A DNA stretch of 64,000 nucleotides from positions 2,665,075-2,729,074 of the forward strand of contig NZ_CM002299.1 in assembly GCF_000153125.2 (NCBI RefSeq), written 5' to 3'. Position numbers and translations under genes: made by a program. Numbering within the stretch: position 1 is the first letter of the stretch; each line of letters starts with the position of its first letter. A model generated the notes under the pieces. It ran no database searches and was not told the DNA's origin. It saw only the letters and a program-made list of their open reading frames with translations. This DNA is from Congregibacter litoralis KT71. Lineage in GTDB: Bacteria > Pseudomonadota > Gammaproteobacteria > Pseudomonadales > Halieaceae. Below, piece by piece: positions 25,655-34,396 of the stretch.

Positions 25655-27496
25655 AACTGGTGGTTTGCGAGTGCAAGTCACGTCGCCAGCCTTAGGCTCA
25701 GCGAACATACGCACCTATGGAATGCGCGGTCGTTATACTCAGTTACTGGCGGATGGATTGCCACTTTACGGGGGACAGGCTTCCTCACTGGGCCTACTAC
25801 AAATTCCGCCAAGCGACCTACGGCAGGTGGAGGTAATTAAAGGGGCGGCATCAGCTCTTTATGGGGGCCAAGCCCTCGGCGGAGTCATCAATCTAGTCTC
25901 CAAGCGGCCAACTGACGAGCCCGAGGGGGAGGTTATCGTTAACGCGACCTCGCGAGATGCTCAAGACGTTTCAGGTTACTTTTCGCGGCAATTCAGCCCA
26001 AGTTGGGGTGGATCGCTCTTAACGACTATTAATAGCCAGTCGGCGCAGGACTTGGACGATGACGGTTGGGTTGATATGGCCGCCTACGACCGCTTCGGCA
26101 TCCGACCAAGGCTGTTTTACGATGGAGACGATGGCAGACGCGCGTATCTCACTATGGGCGCGATGACCGAGGCGCGGCGAGGTGGGACGAGTAGTGGGAA
26201 TACGCTACCCACGGGAGAACCCTACCCCCTAAACCAAGACACTGAGCGCTTTGACCTAGGCGCAACGTTCGAAAAGCCTCTAGGCAATTGGGGGTTAGCT
26301 CAACTGCGCGCTTCTGGGACGAACCAGCAACATGATCATCAGTTTGGCACACTCCTAGAAAGCGATGCGCACAGCACGACCCTGATCGAGGGCTCGGTAA
26401 CGGGGGACTCGGCCATGACAACTTGGGTCACCGGGCTTGCATACCAAGCAGATCGCTATGATTCCGATGCTTTTCCCAGCTTCGATTACAGTTACGAGTC
26501 GCCCGCAGTGTTTGGTCAGTTAGACAGAGATATCAACGATCAGCTTAGCATCGCTGCTAGCGCTCGATGGGATAATCATAGTGACTTTGGAGACCAATTC
26601 AGTCCGCGCCTATCTCTCCAGTATCGACCAGGGTTATGGTCAATTCGCGCTTCTTGGGGGCGTGGGTTCTACGCACCAACGCCATTTATCGAAGAAACAG
26701 AGGCAACGGGGCTTTCACGGCTTGAGCCGCTATCTGAACTGGTAGCGGAAACCGCAGAAACGGTTTCGCTCGATGTCGGCTACACATCCGGCGAATTCGA
26801 GACTAGCCTCACGCTGTTCGGATCTGCAATTGAGGATGCGGTTCGTTTAGAAGACGCGGGGACGGATCGTGTGCGGCTGACTAATCAGGAAGGGACAACG
26901 CGAACGAAAGGCTTAGAAGCAATGGGGCGATGGCGTCAGGGCGACTTCACGATCACTGCAAATTATCTTTATCTCGACACCCGAGAGCCCGTGTTAGATA
27001 GCCCAATGAACCGTGCAGTGCCGCTAACCCCAACGCACTCCGCAGGCTTGGTGTCGATTTGGGAAGCTGAAAACAAGGGACGCGTTGGTCTGGAGGTCTA
27101 TTACGTTGGTGAGCAGACGCTCGAAGACAATCCTTACCGGGACGAAAGCGAACCCTACATACATGTAGGACTTCTGGGAGAGATGTATTTGGGCCGATAC
27201 CGCCTGTTCCTAAATCTAGAGAACATTTTGGATGTCCGACAAACGAAAGAGGATCCGCTATTGCTCCCGTCTCAGGCTAACAATGGTCGTTGGACAGTCG
27301 ATGCTTGGGCTCCAATCGATGGATTCATCGCCAATGTCGGAGTTCGAATCAGCCTTTGAATGGCATGCATGTCGGTTCTAGAGTGAGTGCAGAATTTTTG
27401 CGGCGCTACATCTCCGATCATCCGTTCTAATTTTCGAACGGTCGTTCGGCGACCCGCTCACACGCTCATGATGACATACGGCGTTTGATACGACAT

Positions 27497-28046
27497 ATGA
27501 AGGATGACGTGTCACTCTGGATGTTCTCGATTTCGACTTCGGCAATGCTGGCGATAGCGGGACTGACCTTGTTTGGCATTGTGAAAAAGCACCGTTCCTC
27601 TTGGCCGCCACCCAATGCAGAGGGTTGGCAGCACACAGCATTTCGGGTCCTATTTCGCAGCTACTTTTATGGGTTGTTAACGGTATCGGCACTTGATTTT
27701 GAACCGACAAAAAAACCGCCTGTACGCTGGGCTACCCTTATTCATTATCGGGTTTGGCTGCGCCCTTTTCTGGACAAACTATCTCGGCTGGCGAAATGCC
27801 TTTGGCAAGCCTGATGGCCTTCGAACGTCAGGCGTATATCGATTTAGCCGAAACCCTATCTATCTCGCATCGATCATTGGCATGGTGGGTTGGGCGATTG
27901 TGGTGCCGTCGTGGAAAGTGACTGTGTTGCTGTCGTTGTGGGCTGCACTATATATCGTCGCACCCTGGGTGGAAGACCCATGGATGACCAAGAAATATGG
28001 CAAAGCATTCGTGCAGTACAGAGAGAGAACACCGCGCTTTTTGTAG
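27497..28046 (+). pseudogene. Second ICMT-family methyltransferase, frameshifted at an A7 tract
   Basis: From ATG 27497 the frame reads MKDDVSLWMFSISTSAMLAI, TM helices, then GWQHTAFRVLFRSYFYGLLT and VSALDFEPTKK before leaving register. From about 27705 another frame continues RLYAGLPLFIIGFGCALFWT and then GVYRFSRNPIYLASIIG, the ICMT signature, to 28046. The switch point is the A-run in CGACAAAAAAACCG (seven A). With six A the two halves join in one frame of about 183 residues. This is either a real 1-base insertion, slippage expression, or a sequencing error. It lies downstream of the TonB receptor. Confidence 0.75.
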
Positions 28047-28109
28047 CATTGAACGGTGGTGTGGTATCACTTATGGGTCGGAAGCGGACCTTTGTCAATC
28101 CAGCCTACC

Positions 28110-28159
28110 GATGACCGCTCGTAGGCGGAAGCGGTCGCTAGCGATGTCTCAAAACACCT
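28110..28159 (+). repeat. Intergenic repeat copy F, left half
   Basis: GTAGGCGGAAGCGGTCGCTA and GCGATGTCTCAAAACACCT, cut at 28159 by the IS1182-type element. The rest of the copy resumes at 29852 after the second ACCT. Confidence 0.8.
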
Positions 28160-29847
28160 CAGACTGTGTGAAAACTTCTCACCGAGATATGATTCAACTT
28201 TCTCGCTGAAGAGTTGCTGCCATGAGTGGATTCATCGAGGGCGAAAGCCGATCACAGGCCACGCTGTTTCCTGAACGCATTGACGATTACATCGCAGAAG
28301 AGAACGCGGTTCGCGTCATCGACGTGTTCGTCGATGAGCTGGACCTCTCCGGTTTGGGTTTCAAAACAATTCCCGCCGTCACGGGTCGACCCGCCTATAA
28401 CCCGGCGATGATGCTGAAGCTCTATATCTACGGTTACCTCAATCGCATCCAATCGTCTCGCCGGTTAGAGCGCGAGGCCGGGCGCAATGTCGAGTTGATG
28501 TGGTTAACGGGCAGACTGACGCCGGACTTCAAAACCATCGCTGACTTTCGCAAGAACAACGGTGAAGCCATTCGCCTGGTGTGTCGAGAGTTCGTCATGT
28601 TGTGCCGCAAGCTCAATTTATTCAGCGATGCCTTTGTGGCGATTGATGGCAGCAAGTTCAAAGCGGTGAACAACCGCAATCGCAACTTCAGCAAAGCCAA
28701 GATCAAGAGACGCCTGGAGCAGATCGACGACAGCATCGCCCGCTATCTGGATCAGATCGCCAGCGCCGACCGGCGCGACAGTGAGGCCAGTCACACCAAG
28801 ACCGATCGACTGGAAAGTAAAATCGCGGCGCTCAAGGAGGAGATTCAGGCACTAAAAAAGCTGGAGGTCCGGATGCTGGCAACACCGGACCAACAGATAT
28901 CCCTGACTGATCCTGACGCACGCGTAATGTCCACCGCAGCGCGCAGCAAAGCGATTGTCGGCTACAACGTACAGGCCGCTGTGGATACAGAGCACCATTT
29001 AATCGTAGCCCACGAAGTCACCAACATCGGTCACGACCGTTCGCAATTGGCCAACATGGCGCTCCAAGCCAAAGAAGCGACCGACCGCGAGGACCTGTCG
29101 GTACTGGCGGACCGCGGTTACTTTAGTGGGGCCGAGATATTGGCCTGCGAGAACGCTGGCATTACGACCTACGTGCCCAAGACTCAAACCTCGAACAACC
29201 AGGCCAAAGGACTGTTTGCTCGAGCAGACTTTGTCTACCAGCCGGAAGACGACGAATACGAATGTCCTGCCGGCGAGCGATTGATCTATCGGTTCACAGA
29301 TAACTCAAAAGAGCATTCGATGCGTCGTTACTGGTCGTCGGCCTGCCCGCAGTGCGAGCTAAAGCCAAAATGCACGACGGGCAAGGAACGCCGTATGGGT
29401 CGCTGGGAACATGAAGAGATACTGGAGGCGATGGAGGATCGGGTGGACCGTCTGTCGAACTGCATGCGCATTCGCGGCAGCACGGTGGAGCACCCGTTTG
29501 GCACGATCAAGTCCTGGTTGGGGCCGACGCACTTCCAGATGAAGACGCTCAAACACGTCAGCACGGAGATGAGCCTGCATGTCCTGTCCTACAACCTCAA
29601 ACGGATGTTGCAGATGTTTGGTGTTGTGCCGCTGATGGCGGCGATAAGGGGCTAAGCAGCCTCATTTTGCGCCTAGAAATCTATAATCTGAGGCCGCGTG
29701 TGCGCGATTCTGAGCGACGCGCTTTGAAAACCGAATAACTGCCAAGGAAATCTGCGACGCCGCAAGGGCCTCTCAGTGAGTCGAGCGGTTCTGCTGTGCG
29801 CAGCAAATCGGTGCGAGAAGTACCGAGGCGAGTTTTGACACAGTCTG
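28160..29847 (+). mobile_element. IS1182-family insertion sequence inside repeat F
   Basis: 1688 bp. Ends CAGACTGTGTGAAAACT and, inverted, CAGACTGTGTCAAAACT: 16 of 17 match. ACCT is duplicated at both flanks (28156-28159 and 29848-29851). Deleting the element and one ACCT rebuilds the repeat sequence AAAACACCTCAAAGCGG. One transposase gene inside. Confidence 0.9.
28222..29655 (+). CDS. IS1182-family DDE transposase
   Basis: 477 residues. N-terminal DUF772-type region (YNPAMMLKLYIYGYLNRIQS, RLEREAGRNVELMWLTGRL), catalytic region with FVAIDGSKFKAVNNRNRNF and VLADRGYFSGAEI, a cysteine cluster (CPAGERL, ACPQCELKPKCTTGKERR) and C-terminal VEHPFGTIKSWLGPTHF. This order is typical of IS1182/IS5-like transposases. 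Full length with no frameshift, so the element may be active. Confidence 0.93.
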   Translation: MSGFIEGESRSQATLFPERIDDYIAEENAVRVIDVFVDELDLSGLGFKTIPAVTGRPAYNPAMMLKLYIYGYLNRIQSSRRLEREAGRNVELMWLTGRLTPDFKTIADFRKNNGEAIRLVCREFVMLCRKLNLFSDAFVAIDGSKFKAVNNRNRNFSKAKIKRRLEQIDDSIARYLDQIASADRRDSEASHTKTDRLESKIAALKEEIQALKKLEVRMLATPDQQISLTDPDARVMSTAARSKAIVGYNVQAAVDTEHHLIVAHEVTNIGHDRSQLANMALQAKEATDREDLSVLADRGYFSGAEILACENAGITTYVPKTQTSNNQAKGLFARADFVYQPEDDEYECPAGERLIYRFTDNSKEHSMRRYWSSACPQCELKPKCTTGKERRMGRWEHEEILEAMEDRVDRLSNCMRIRGSTVEHPFGTIKSWLGPTHFQMKTLKHVSTEMSLHVLSYNLKRMLQMFGVVPLMAAIRG

Positions 29848-29920
29848 ACCTCAAAGCGGCCGGTCGGTGAAGGCCAAGTGAAGAGGATTTCAAGACTGCT
29901 TTCGGCCAGGAGCCGCCATC
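29848..29920 (+). repeat. Intergenic repeat copy F, right half
   Basis: Starts with the duplicated ACCT, then CAAAGCGGCCGGTCGGTGAA, GGCCAAGTGAAG and GACTGCTTTCGGCCAGGAGC. Together with the left half it gives one complete copy. The 150 bases from here to the next gene hold nothing else I recognise. Confidence 0.8.
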
Positions 29921-30073
29921 TGGCGCAAAATTAGTTCAACTTATCTAAACTTCCAAGGCATGTTGAGTCGCTCGCGCTAAGATCTCGCCTCGAGATACAA
30001 CAACGCGCAGTCGGCTAGCACGCCCGGCTCCACTTTCCCTTGGCTGAAAACGAGAATCAGGAGGTTCCTCAAC

Positions 30074-30859
30074 TTGGACCTTTCGATGAGAAAAACACAT
30101 ACCTTATCAATCGCGTTCTGTTTGTTTGCCGCATGGTTCGCGCCTAATCCAGCATTCGCTGAAGCCCAAAAGAAAGTTCTCTTCGTGGCTTCAAACGTGC
30201 TTCATATGGGCGACCCTGAGCAACACGATGCCCGCAACAACTTATGGGAGTATGCGCCGCCCTTCCACATCTTTGTTATCCATGGCTATGAAGTCGATTT
30301 TGTGTCGCCTCAGGGTGGTCGCGTCGAATTTATGATGGAGCCTATTGGGATCAGTAGTTATGCGATTGCGCACCAGAACTTTCTGGGTAAAACGGCAAAT
30401 ACACTCAAACCTAGTGAGGTTGACGTCGATCAGTATCAGGCCGTTTACGTCGGTGGAGGCTACGGAACATTGTTCGACGTCGCTTCCAATGAGAAATTGA
30501 TGAGCATCATCGGTGAGGTCTACGAATCCGGGGGTGTTGTGGGCGGCTGTGGCCATGGCCCGGGTGGCTTCGCCAATGCCACGATGAGCAATGGCGTATA
30601 TCTGGTTAAAGACAAGCGAGTCGCTGGATTTCCTAACTCGACGGAGCGCTCAAAGCCTTGGGCTGAGCAAGGCAAGTTATTGCCTTTCCTCGTTGAGGAC
30701 CAGCTTCTTAAGAATGGCGCGCTGGCTCAGAACAAGCAGACACTGGCAGACAAAAATGCAGTCGTCATGGATCAACGGATCGTCTCGTCCATGTTTTTGC
30801 CGTCCGCAGCGCTGGTTGCTGAGGAAATGGTTGGACTGCTAGAGGCAGAGGGTTCGTGA
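30074..30859 (+). CDS. Secreted DJ-1/PfpI (type 1 glutamine amidotransferase-like) protein
   Basis: 261 residues from a TTG at 30074, preferred for its AGGAGG nine bases upstream; ATG 30086 is the alternative. A signal peptide is evident (LSIAFCLFAAWFAPNPAFAE). The DJ-1 fold shows KKVLFVASNV, the YEVDFVSPQGG strand, YQAVYVGGGYGTLFDV with a DJ-1-like GGxG turn, and a nucleophile elbow VVGGCGHGPGGF in which Cys is preceded by Gly-Gly, a slightly atypical AxCHG motif. Such proteins act as glyoxalase III, chaperones or hydrolases; function here is unknown. Only gene between repeats F and G. Confidence 0.85.
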   Translation: MDLSMRKTHTLSIAFCLFAAWFAPNPAFAEAQKKVLFVASNVLHMGDPEQHDARNNLWEYAPPFHIFVIHGYEVDFVSPQGGRVEFMMEPIGISSYAIAHQNFLGKTANTLKPSEVDVDQYQAVYVGGGYGTLFDVASNEKLMSIIGEVYESGGVVGGCGHGPGGFANATMSNGVYLVKDKRVAGFPNSTERSKPWAEQGKLLPFLVEDQLLKNGALAQNKQTLADKNAVVMDQRIVSSMFLPSAALVAEEMVGLLEAEGS

Positions 30860-30907
30860 AGTCTGAATCCGAGTCGGCATCGGGTCGAAAGCGGACATCG
30901 CTGCAAT

Positions 30908-31030
30908 TTTGCCCTAACGACTCAAAATAGGCGGAGGCGATCTTTAATGACGGCTCAGAACACCTCAAGGCGGTCTTTAGCGTGGGGAAGAATCACCATG
31001 ACGTTAACGGCTGCTTTCGGCCAGAGGCAG
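30908..31030 (+). repeat. Intergenic repeat copy G
   Basis: CCTAACGACTCAAAATAGGC, GACGGCTCAGAACACCTC, AAGGCGGTC and GCTGCTTTCGGCCAGAGGC. Full length and in the common orientation. Confidence 0.75.
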
Positions 31031-31132
31031 TCGTCTATCGTGAAATCGAATCAGTTTGTCGCGGGTTAGTATTTGAGATCAACCGGAATGCGTTAGTGTA
31101 ACGCGTCAATTACAGGACGCGAGCAGTTCACT

Positions 31133-31819
31133 TTGACACACTATAATCCACATCGCGTAGCGGGCACTGAAGTCCCGATGATTAGTCTACGCTCCGCTGC
31201 AGGCTTTTCCGGACTCGCGATGGCCCTTATTTACATTGCAGCTTTCGTTTATTTTGGCGCGTTCTTCGATTACCCGTCGCAGGGCACTCAGGAAGAAAGA
31301 CTCCGGTTTTTAGATGAGAATCAGCTGGCCGTCTCTATCGCCTATGGCTCAATCTATATTTTGTTCGGAGCCTTGCTGGCTGTCATGGTTGCCGGATTGC
31401 ATGACTTGCTAAGCCCCTACGGGCCAGCAGCGTCACTCACTTCGCTGCTTGGCGCAGTTTGGGTTGGGCTCGTCATGGCTAGTGGAATGATCTATGTCAC
31501 GGGCCTGCAGCATGTTGTCGGCCTTCTGCCCGACAGCTCGGAGGCCGCCTTCCACTTATGGCGAGTTGTCTCGATGCTCGGCGACAGTCTGGGTGGCGGT
31601 AACGAACTTGTTGGTGGGTTATGGGTAGCTGGCGTGAGTCTGCTCGGTCTCAAATACGGGGTATTGCCGAGGGCGTTGAACAGCCTGGGCTGTCTTGTCG
31701 GCGCTTTTGGCCTTGCAACGACCCTCCCCTTGGATATGTTTACCGATATGTTTGGGCTCTCACAGATTGTTTGGTTTCTTTGGCTTGGGCTCAGTCTGCT
31801 GCGAATGCGGGAAGCATGA
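31133..31819 (+). CDS. Multi-pass membrane protein, DUF4386-like
   Basis: Up to 228 residues; a TTG at 31133 opens the frame, but ATG 31178 (MISLRSAAGFSGLAMALIYI) is the more likely start, giving 213 residues. About six TM helices. An extracytoplasmic loop after TM1 reads DYPSQGTQEERLRFLDENQL, and later a VGLLPDSSEAAFHLWRVVSM segment; this order of TM1, long polar loop and paired helices resembles DUF4386 proteins. Function unknown. Only gene between repeats G and H. Confidence 0.7.
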   Translation: MTHYNPHRVAGTEVPMISLRSAAGFSGLAMALIYIAAFVYFGAFFDYPSQGTQEERLRFLDENQLAVSIAYGSIYILFGALLAVMVAGLHDLLSPYGPAASLTSLLGAVWVGLVMASGMIYVTGLQHVVGLLPDSSEAAFHLWRVVSMLGDSLGGGNELVGGLWVAGVSLLGLKYGVLPRALNSLGCLVGAFGLATTLPLDMFTDMFGLSQIVWFLWLGLSLLRMREA

Positions 31820-31994
31820 GCGCGGTCATCGGATTCCGGTGGCGGGCTATTGAGCGGTCAATAGTGGCGCAAACTGGTAGAGGGAAGGGGAAAGCACAAG
31901 TTCGAATCGGCAACGAGGGTTTGCGCTATGTACTACAAGGGCGGGATGGCCGCTTCGGATCGAGAGTAGAAACCGACTAAACATGAGCCCGAAC

Positions 31995-32105
31995 TTCAGC
32001 TCCTAGGCGGAAGCGGTCTCTAGCGATGTCTCATAACGCCTAAAGACGGTCCTAAGATCGGGTAAGCATCTCAGAATCCCCGGGGCGTAATCGGCTCGAA
32101 GCCAG
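31995..32105 (+). repeat. Intergenic repeat copy H
   Basis: TCCTAGGCGGAAGCGGTCTC, TAGCGATGTCTCATAACGCC, GACGGTCCTAAG and a distal TCGGCTCGAAGCC. Last recognisable copy. The 175 bases between the previous gene stop and this copy hold nothing I recognise. Confidence 0.7.
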
Positions 32106-32107
32106 AC

Positions 32108-32602
32108 TCACCAGTAGAATACTTTTTGTATCGCAAATGCTACAAATCCAATCAAGCTCGCCAAAAACGTGAGCACAAGCGCCGTCAGGTAATGCCCGCT
32201 ACGAACATCACCAAAGATGTTCCACGCGAGCAGCAACATTGCGACCGTCCCCGGCACATATGCCGCGATCACATGAATCGGCCCTAGTTCTTTGAACTCC
32301 GCTTTGGTCAACTGGATGGTCAACCAACCACCCACCGCAAAGAAGCCTGTTCCTAAACCAAACGCTGCAACACTGGCCCACCACCACAGGACCCTACCCT
32401 CAAATCCATAAGCAGTCAGAAGCAGTGGCAGTATAGATGCCACAAAACAAATTAGACTTCCCATAAGTACGGGAAACGCATGAAACGTGTTGACACGGGA
32501 GCCACCACCTTCGGGCGCCATGAAAACGAAAAGCACTGATAGAAAGCCAGTCGCGATTAGGCTGAGCTGTGCAAATCCAATAAGGAAACTCTCATGCGGC
32601 AT
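32108..32602 (-). CDS. Four-TM membrane protein, family S3 (unknown function)
   Basis: 164 residues, four clear TM segments. It begins MPHESFLIGFAQLSLIATGF and ends in a TM helix with AIQKVFYW. No named family recognised. A second copy of its N-terminus occurs as a 31-codon remnant at 35121-35216 (FFIGFAQLALVLTGF). It is the gene after repeat H, reversed relative to it. Confidence 0.7.
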   Translation of the reverse strand: MPHESFLIGFAQLSLIATGFLSVLFVFMAPEGGGSRVNTFHAFPVLMGSLICFVASILPLLLTAYGFEGRVLWWWASVAAFGLGTGFFAVGGWLTIQLTKAEFKELGPIHVIAAYVPGTVAMLLLAWNIFGDVRSGHYLTALVLTFLASLIGFVAFAIQKVFYW

Positions 32603-32881
32603 TTTTAATGCTCCCGCCCGAAGGGGCCTTTGAATTCTTTTAGCATAAGGACTTTTACGAGCCTCTGGAAACTAACGCCAGATGGTATCGGCCGAGTTTC
32701 GATTGTCAGCACCTGATCTGATCAGATGCCAGCTTAGACCCCGGAAGCAAAAGTCTAGGTTGGACGGACAACGGACATGTCGCGCAGTTGCTGTGAATGC
32801 CCCAAAACATACAATTTGCGAAGCCTGCGTCAGGTCATTTCGGGGCTCGCAATCTGCTAGAACCCAAGTGCACCCGAGAAC

Positions 32882-33106
32882 TCATGGATTTAAACGTTCT
32901 TCTGGTAACTGCACTTCTAAAAACCCGCGGCTGCGCTCGGAGGCTTCTGTAGAGATCACACCAGGCGCAAAGACCTCAGCTCGCATGCCGGGGGCCTCCT
33001 GCCCCATGTAGGGACCTTCAAGAACGGGGAAACCCCTTGAGCCGCTATCGTCTGCGACTGCCAGCGTCGAAAAAACCAGCCCAATGAGGGCAATCGTTGG
33101 TTTCAT
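32882..33106 (-). pseudogene. N-terminal fragment of a secreted PD40/TolB-like protein
   Basis: 74 codons from ATG 33106: signal peptide KPTIALIGLVFSTLAVA, then GFPVLEGPYMGQEAPGMRAE and VFAPGVISTEASE. The segment PYxGQxxPG...FAPGxxST is the conserved N-terminus of PD40 (WD40-like beta-propeller) exported proteins, which continue for 250 residues or more. Here the similarity ends after about 50 residues and no propeller follows, so it is a truncated remnant. The stretch 32603-32881 downstream of it holds no other recognisable gene. Confidence 0.6.
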
Positions 33107-33200
33107 GCTTGTCTTCTACGTCGCGTAGCATTGCACTCAGACCGACCGTAGCTCTTCTAATAGCCTGTTTAAAAACTCTAACTGAATCGCCACCAGTTCT

Positions 33201-34073
33201 CTAGACACTTTCCAGCTGTTTTTCGTGATGCTGTTCGTAGTCTACAGGTGACAGCAGGCTGTTCGAGCCATGCCGGCGTCTGACGTTGTAGAACATCTCG
33301 ATATAGTCAAAGATATCGGCCCGGGCATCCTGCCGGGTCGGATATATCTTGCGCTTCACGCGCTCGCGTTTCAGTAGCTGGAAGAAGCTTTCAGCGACTG
33401 CGTTGTCATGGCAGTTGCCGCGTCTGCTCATACTGCCCTCAAGGCCGTTTGCGCGTAGAAACGCGCTCCAGTCATAGCTTGTGTATTGACTGCCCTGGTC
33501 CGAATGAACAAGTACCTTGCTCACCGGCTTGCGACGCCACACCGACATCAACAAGGCATCTAGAACCAGATCGCTCGTGATCCGTGATTGCATCGACCAG
33601 CCAATCACCCGGCGCGAGAATAAGTCGATGACCACGGCCAGGTACAACCAGCCTTCGTGGGTCCGAATATGGGTGATGTCGGTCGCCCATCGCTCGTTCG
33701 GCGCAGCCGGATTAAACTGTCTCTGCAGTACGTTAGGCGTCACATCATGCGCTTTGCCAACCTTATGCCGTGGCTTGCGATATCCAACCTGCGCCCTGAT
33801 TCCAGCGTCTTTCATGAGACGGTGGACACGGTTGGGGCCGCAACACTCGCCTATTTCATGCAAATCACGATGGATCTTCCGATAGCCATACACAGCACCG
33901 GACTCGAGCCAGAACTGCTTGATCAGGCCAGAGAGCCGCTTGTCCTCACAACCGCGAGCCGATAGCGGCTGTCGACGCCACGCATAGAAACCGCTGGGGT
34001 GAACGTTAAGCAAAGAACACAGATGCCGCACCGGCAACTGGTGGCGATGGGATTGAATAAAAGCGTACCTCAC
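33201..34073 (-). CDS. IS3-family transposase OrfB
   Basis: 290 residues; DDE integrase core: ATDITHIRTHEGWLYLAVVI, HSDQGSQYTSYDW and NAVAESFFQLLKRERVKRK give the Asp, Asp and Glu. The HTH_21 domain VRHLCSLLNVHPSGFYAWRR lies at the N-terminus. Begins at a GTG overlapping the OrfA stop (GTGA), so translation is coupled or frameshifted. Intact. Confidence 0.92.
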   Translation of the reverse strand: MRYAFIQSHRHQLPVRHLCSLLNVHPSGFYAWRRQPLSARGCEDKRLSGLIKQFWLESGAVYGYRKIHRDLHEIGECCGPNRVHRLMKDAGIRAQVGYRKPRHKVGKAHDVTPNVLQRQFNPAAPNERWATDITHIRTHEGWLYLAVVIDLFSRRVIGWSMQSRITSDLVLDALLMSVWRRKPVSKVLVHSDQGSQYTSYDWSAFLRANGLEGSMSRRGNCHDNAVAESFFQLLKRERVKRKIYPTRQDARADIFDYIEMFYNVRRRHGSNSLLSPVDYEQHHEKQLESV

Positions 34074-34396
34074 TCGGATTGGCTCGCGAAGTACGCCGCG
34101 GCTTTTTTTAGAATGTCACGCTCCTCCGTGACACGCTTAAGCTCTTTTTGTAGCCGACGAATCTCGGCCTGATCATCAGCCTCCACTCGATGTTGCTCAG
34201 CAGCCGGCCCGTACTTCTTCACCCAGGCATACAGACTGTGCGTCGTCACGCCCAGCCGACTGGCCACGTCCGCCACGCTGTAGCCGCGATCCGTGATCTG
34301 GCGAACGGCTTCTCTCTTGAATTCTTCGGGGTAACGCTTGTTGCTCATAAACACCTCTCTGATAGCCATTTTGTATGGCTGAAAGGTGTCTAGCAA
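34070..34396 (-). CDS. IS3-family transposase OrfA
   Basis: 108 residues at most; MSNKRYPEEFKREAVRQITD is the usual IS3 OrfA start, so the initiator is probably the internal ATG at 34348 rather than 34396. Helix-turn-helix then a coiled-coil LQKELKRVTEERDILKKAAA. It provides DNA binding and fusion partner for OrfB. Confidence 0.9.
   Translation of the reverse strand: MLDTFQPYKMAIREVFMSNKRYPEEFKREAVRQITDRGYSVADVASRLGVTTHSLYAWVKKYGPAAEQHRVEADDQAEIRRLQKELKRVTEERDILKKAAAYFASQSE

Larger units (their letters stand above)
24219..27359 (+). pseudogene. TonB-dependent outer-membrane receptor split by an IS3-family element
   Basis: The N-terminal part (24219-24430) has a signal peptide MYLFTLCLSAMSFGDAAKAQ, then EIEEIVVQATRSGRRVQDQT and the start of the plug. 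The reading breaks at 24430 and resumes at 25658: joining the two sides with one copy of the AAC duplication gives NETGGLRVQVTSPALGSANI, the expected plug sequence, followed by LLADGLPLYGG, a full beta-barrel and a terminal aromatic-poor but barrel-like end at 27359. The intact receptor would be about 640 residues and import a siderophore, metal chelate or similar. A TTG/ATG start at 24153 overlapping the ICMT gene is also open. Without the element it would be the last large gene of the MerR-controlled block. Confidence 0.9.

Noticed and set aside
19190-32105. Repeats A-H as canonical integron attC sites
   Set aside because: The invariant AAC and GTT core triplets are not kept at matching positions (the distal end reads TTCGGCCA in most copies), and no integron integrase is in the window.
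32682-33011. 109-codon plus-strand frame
   Set aside because: Overlaps the PD40 fragment, whose signal peptide and motif are convincing.
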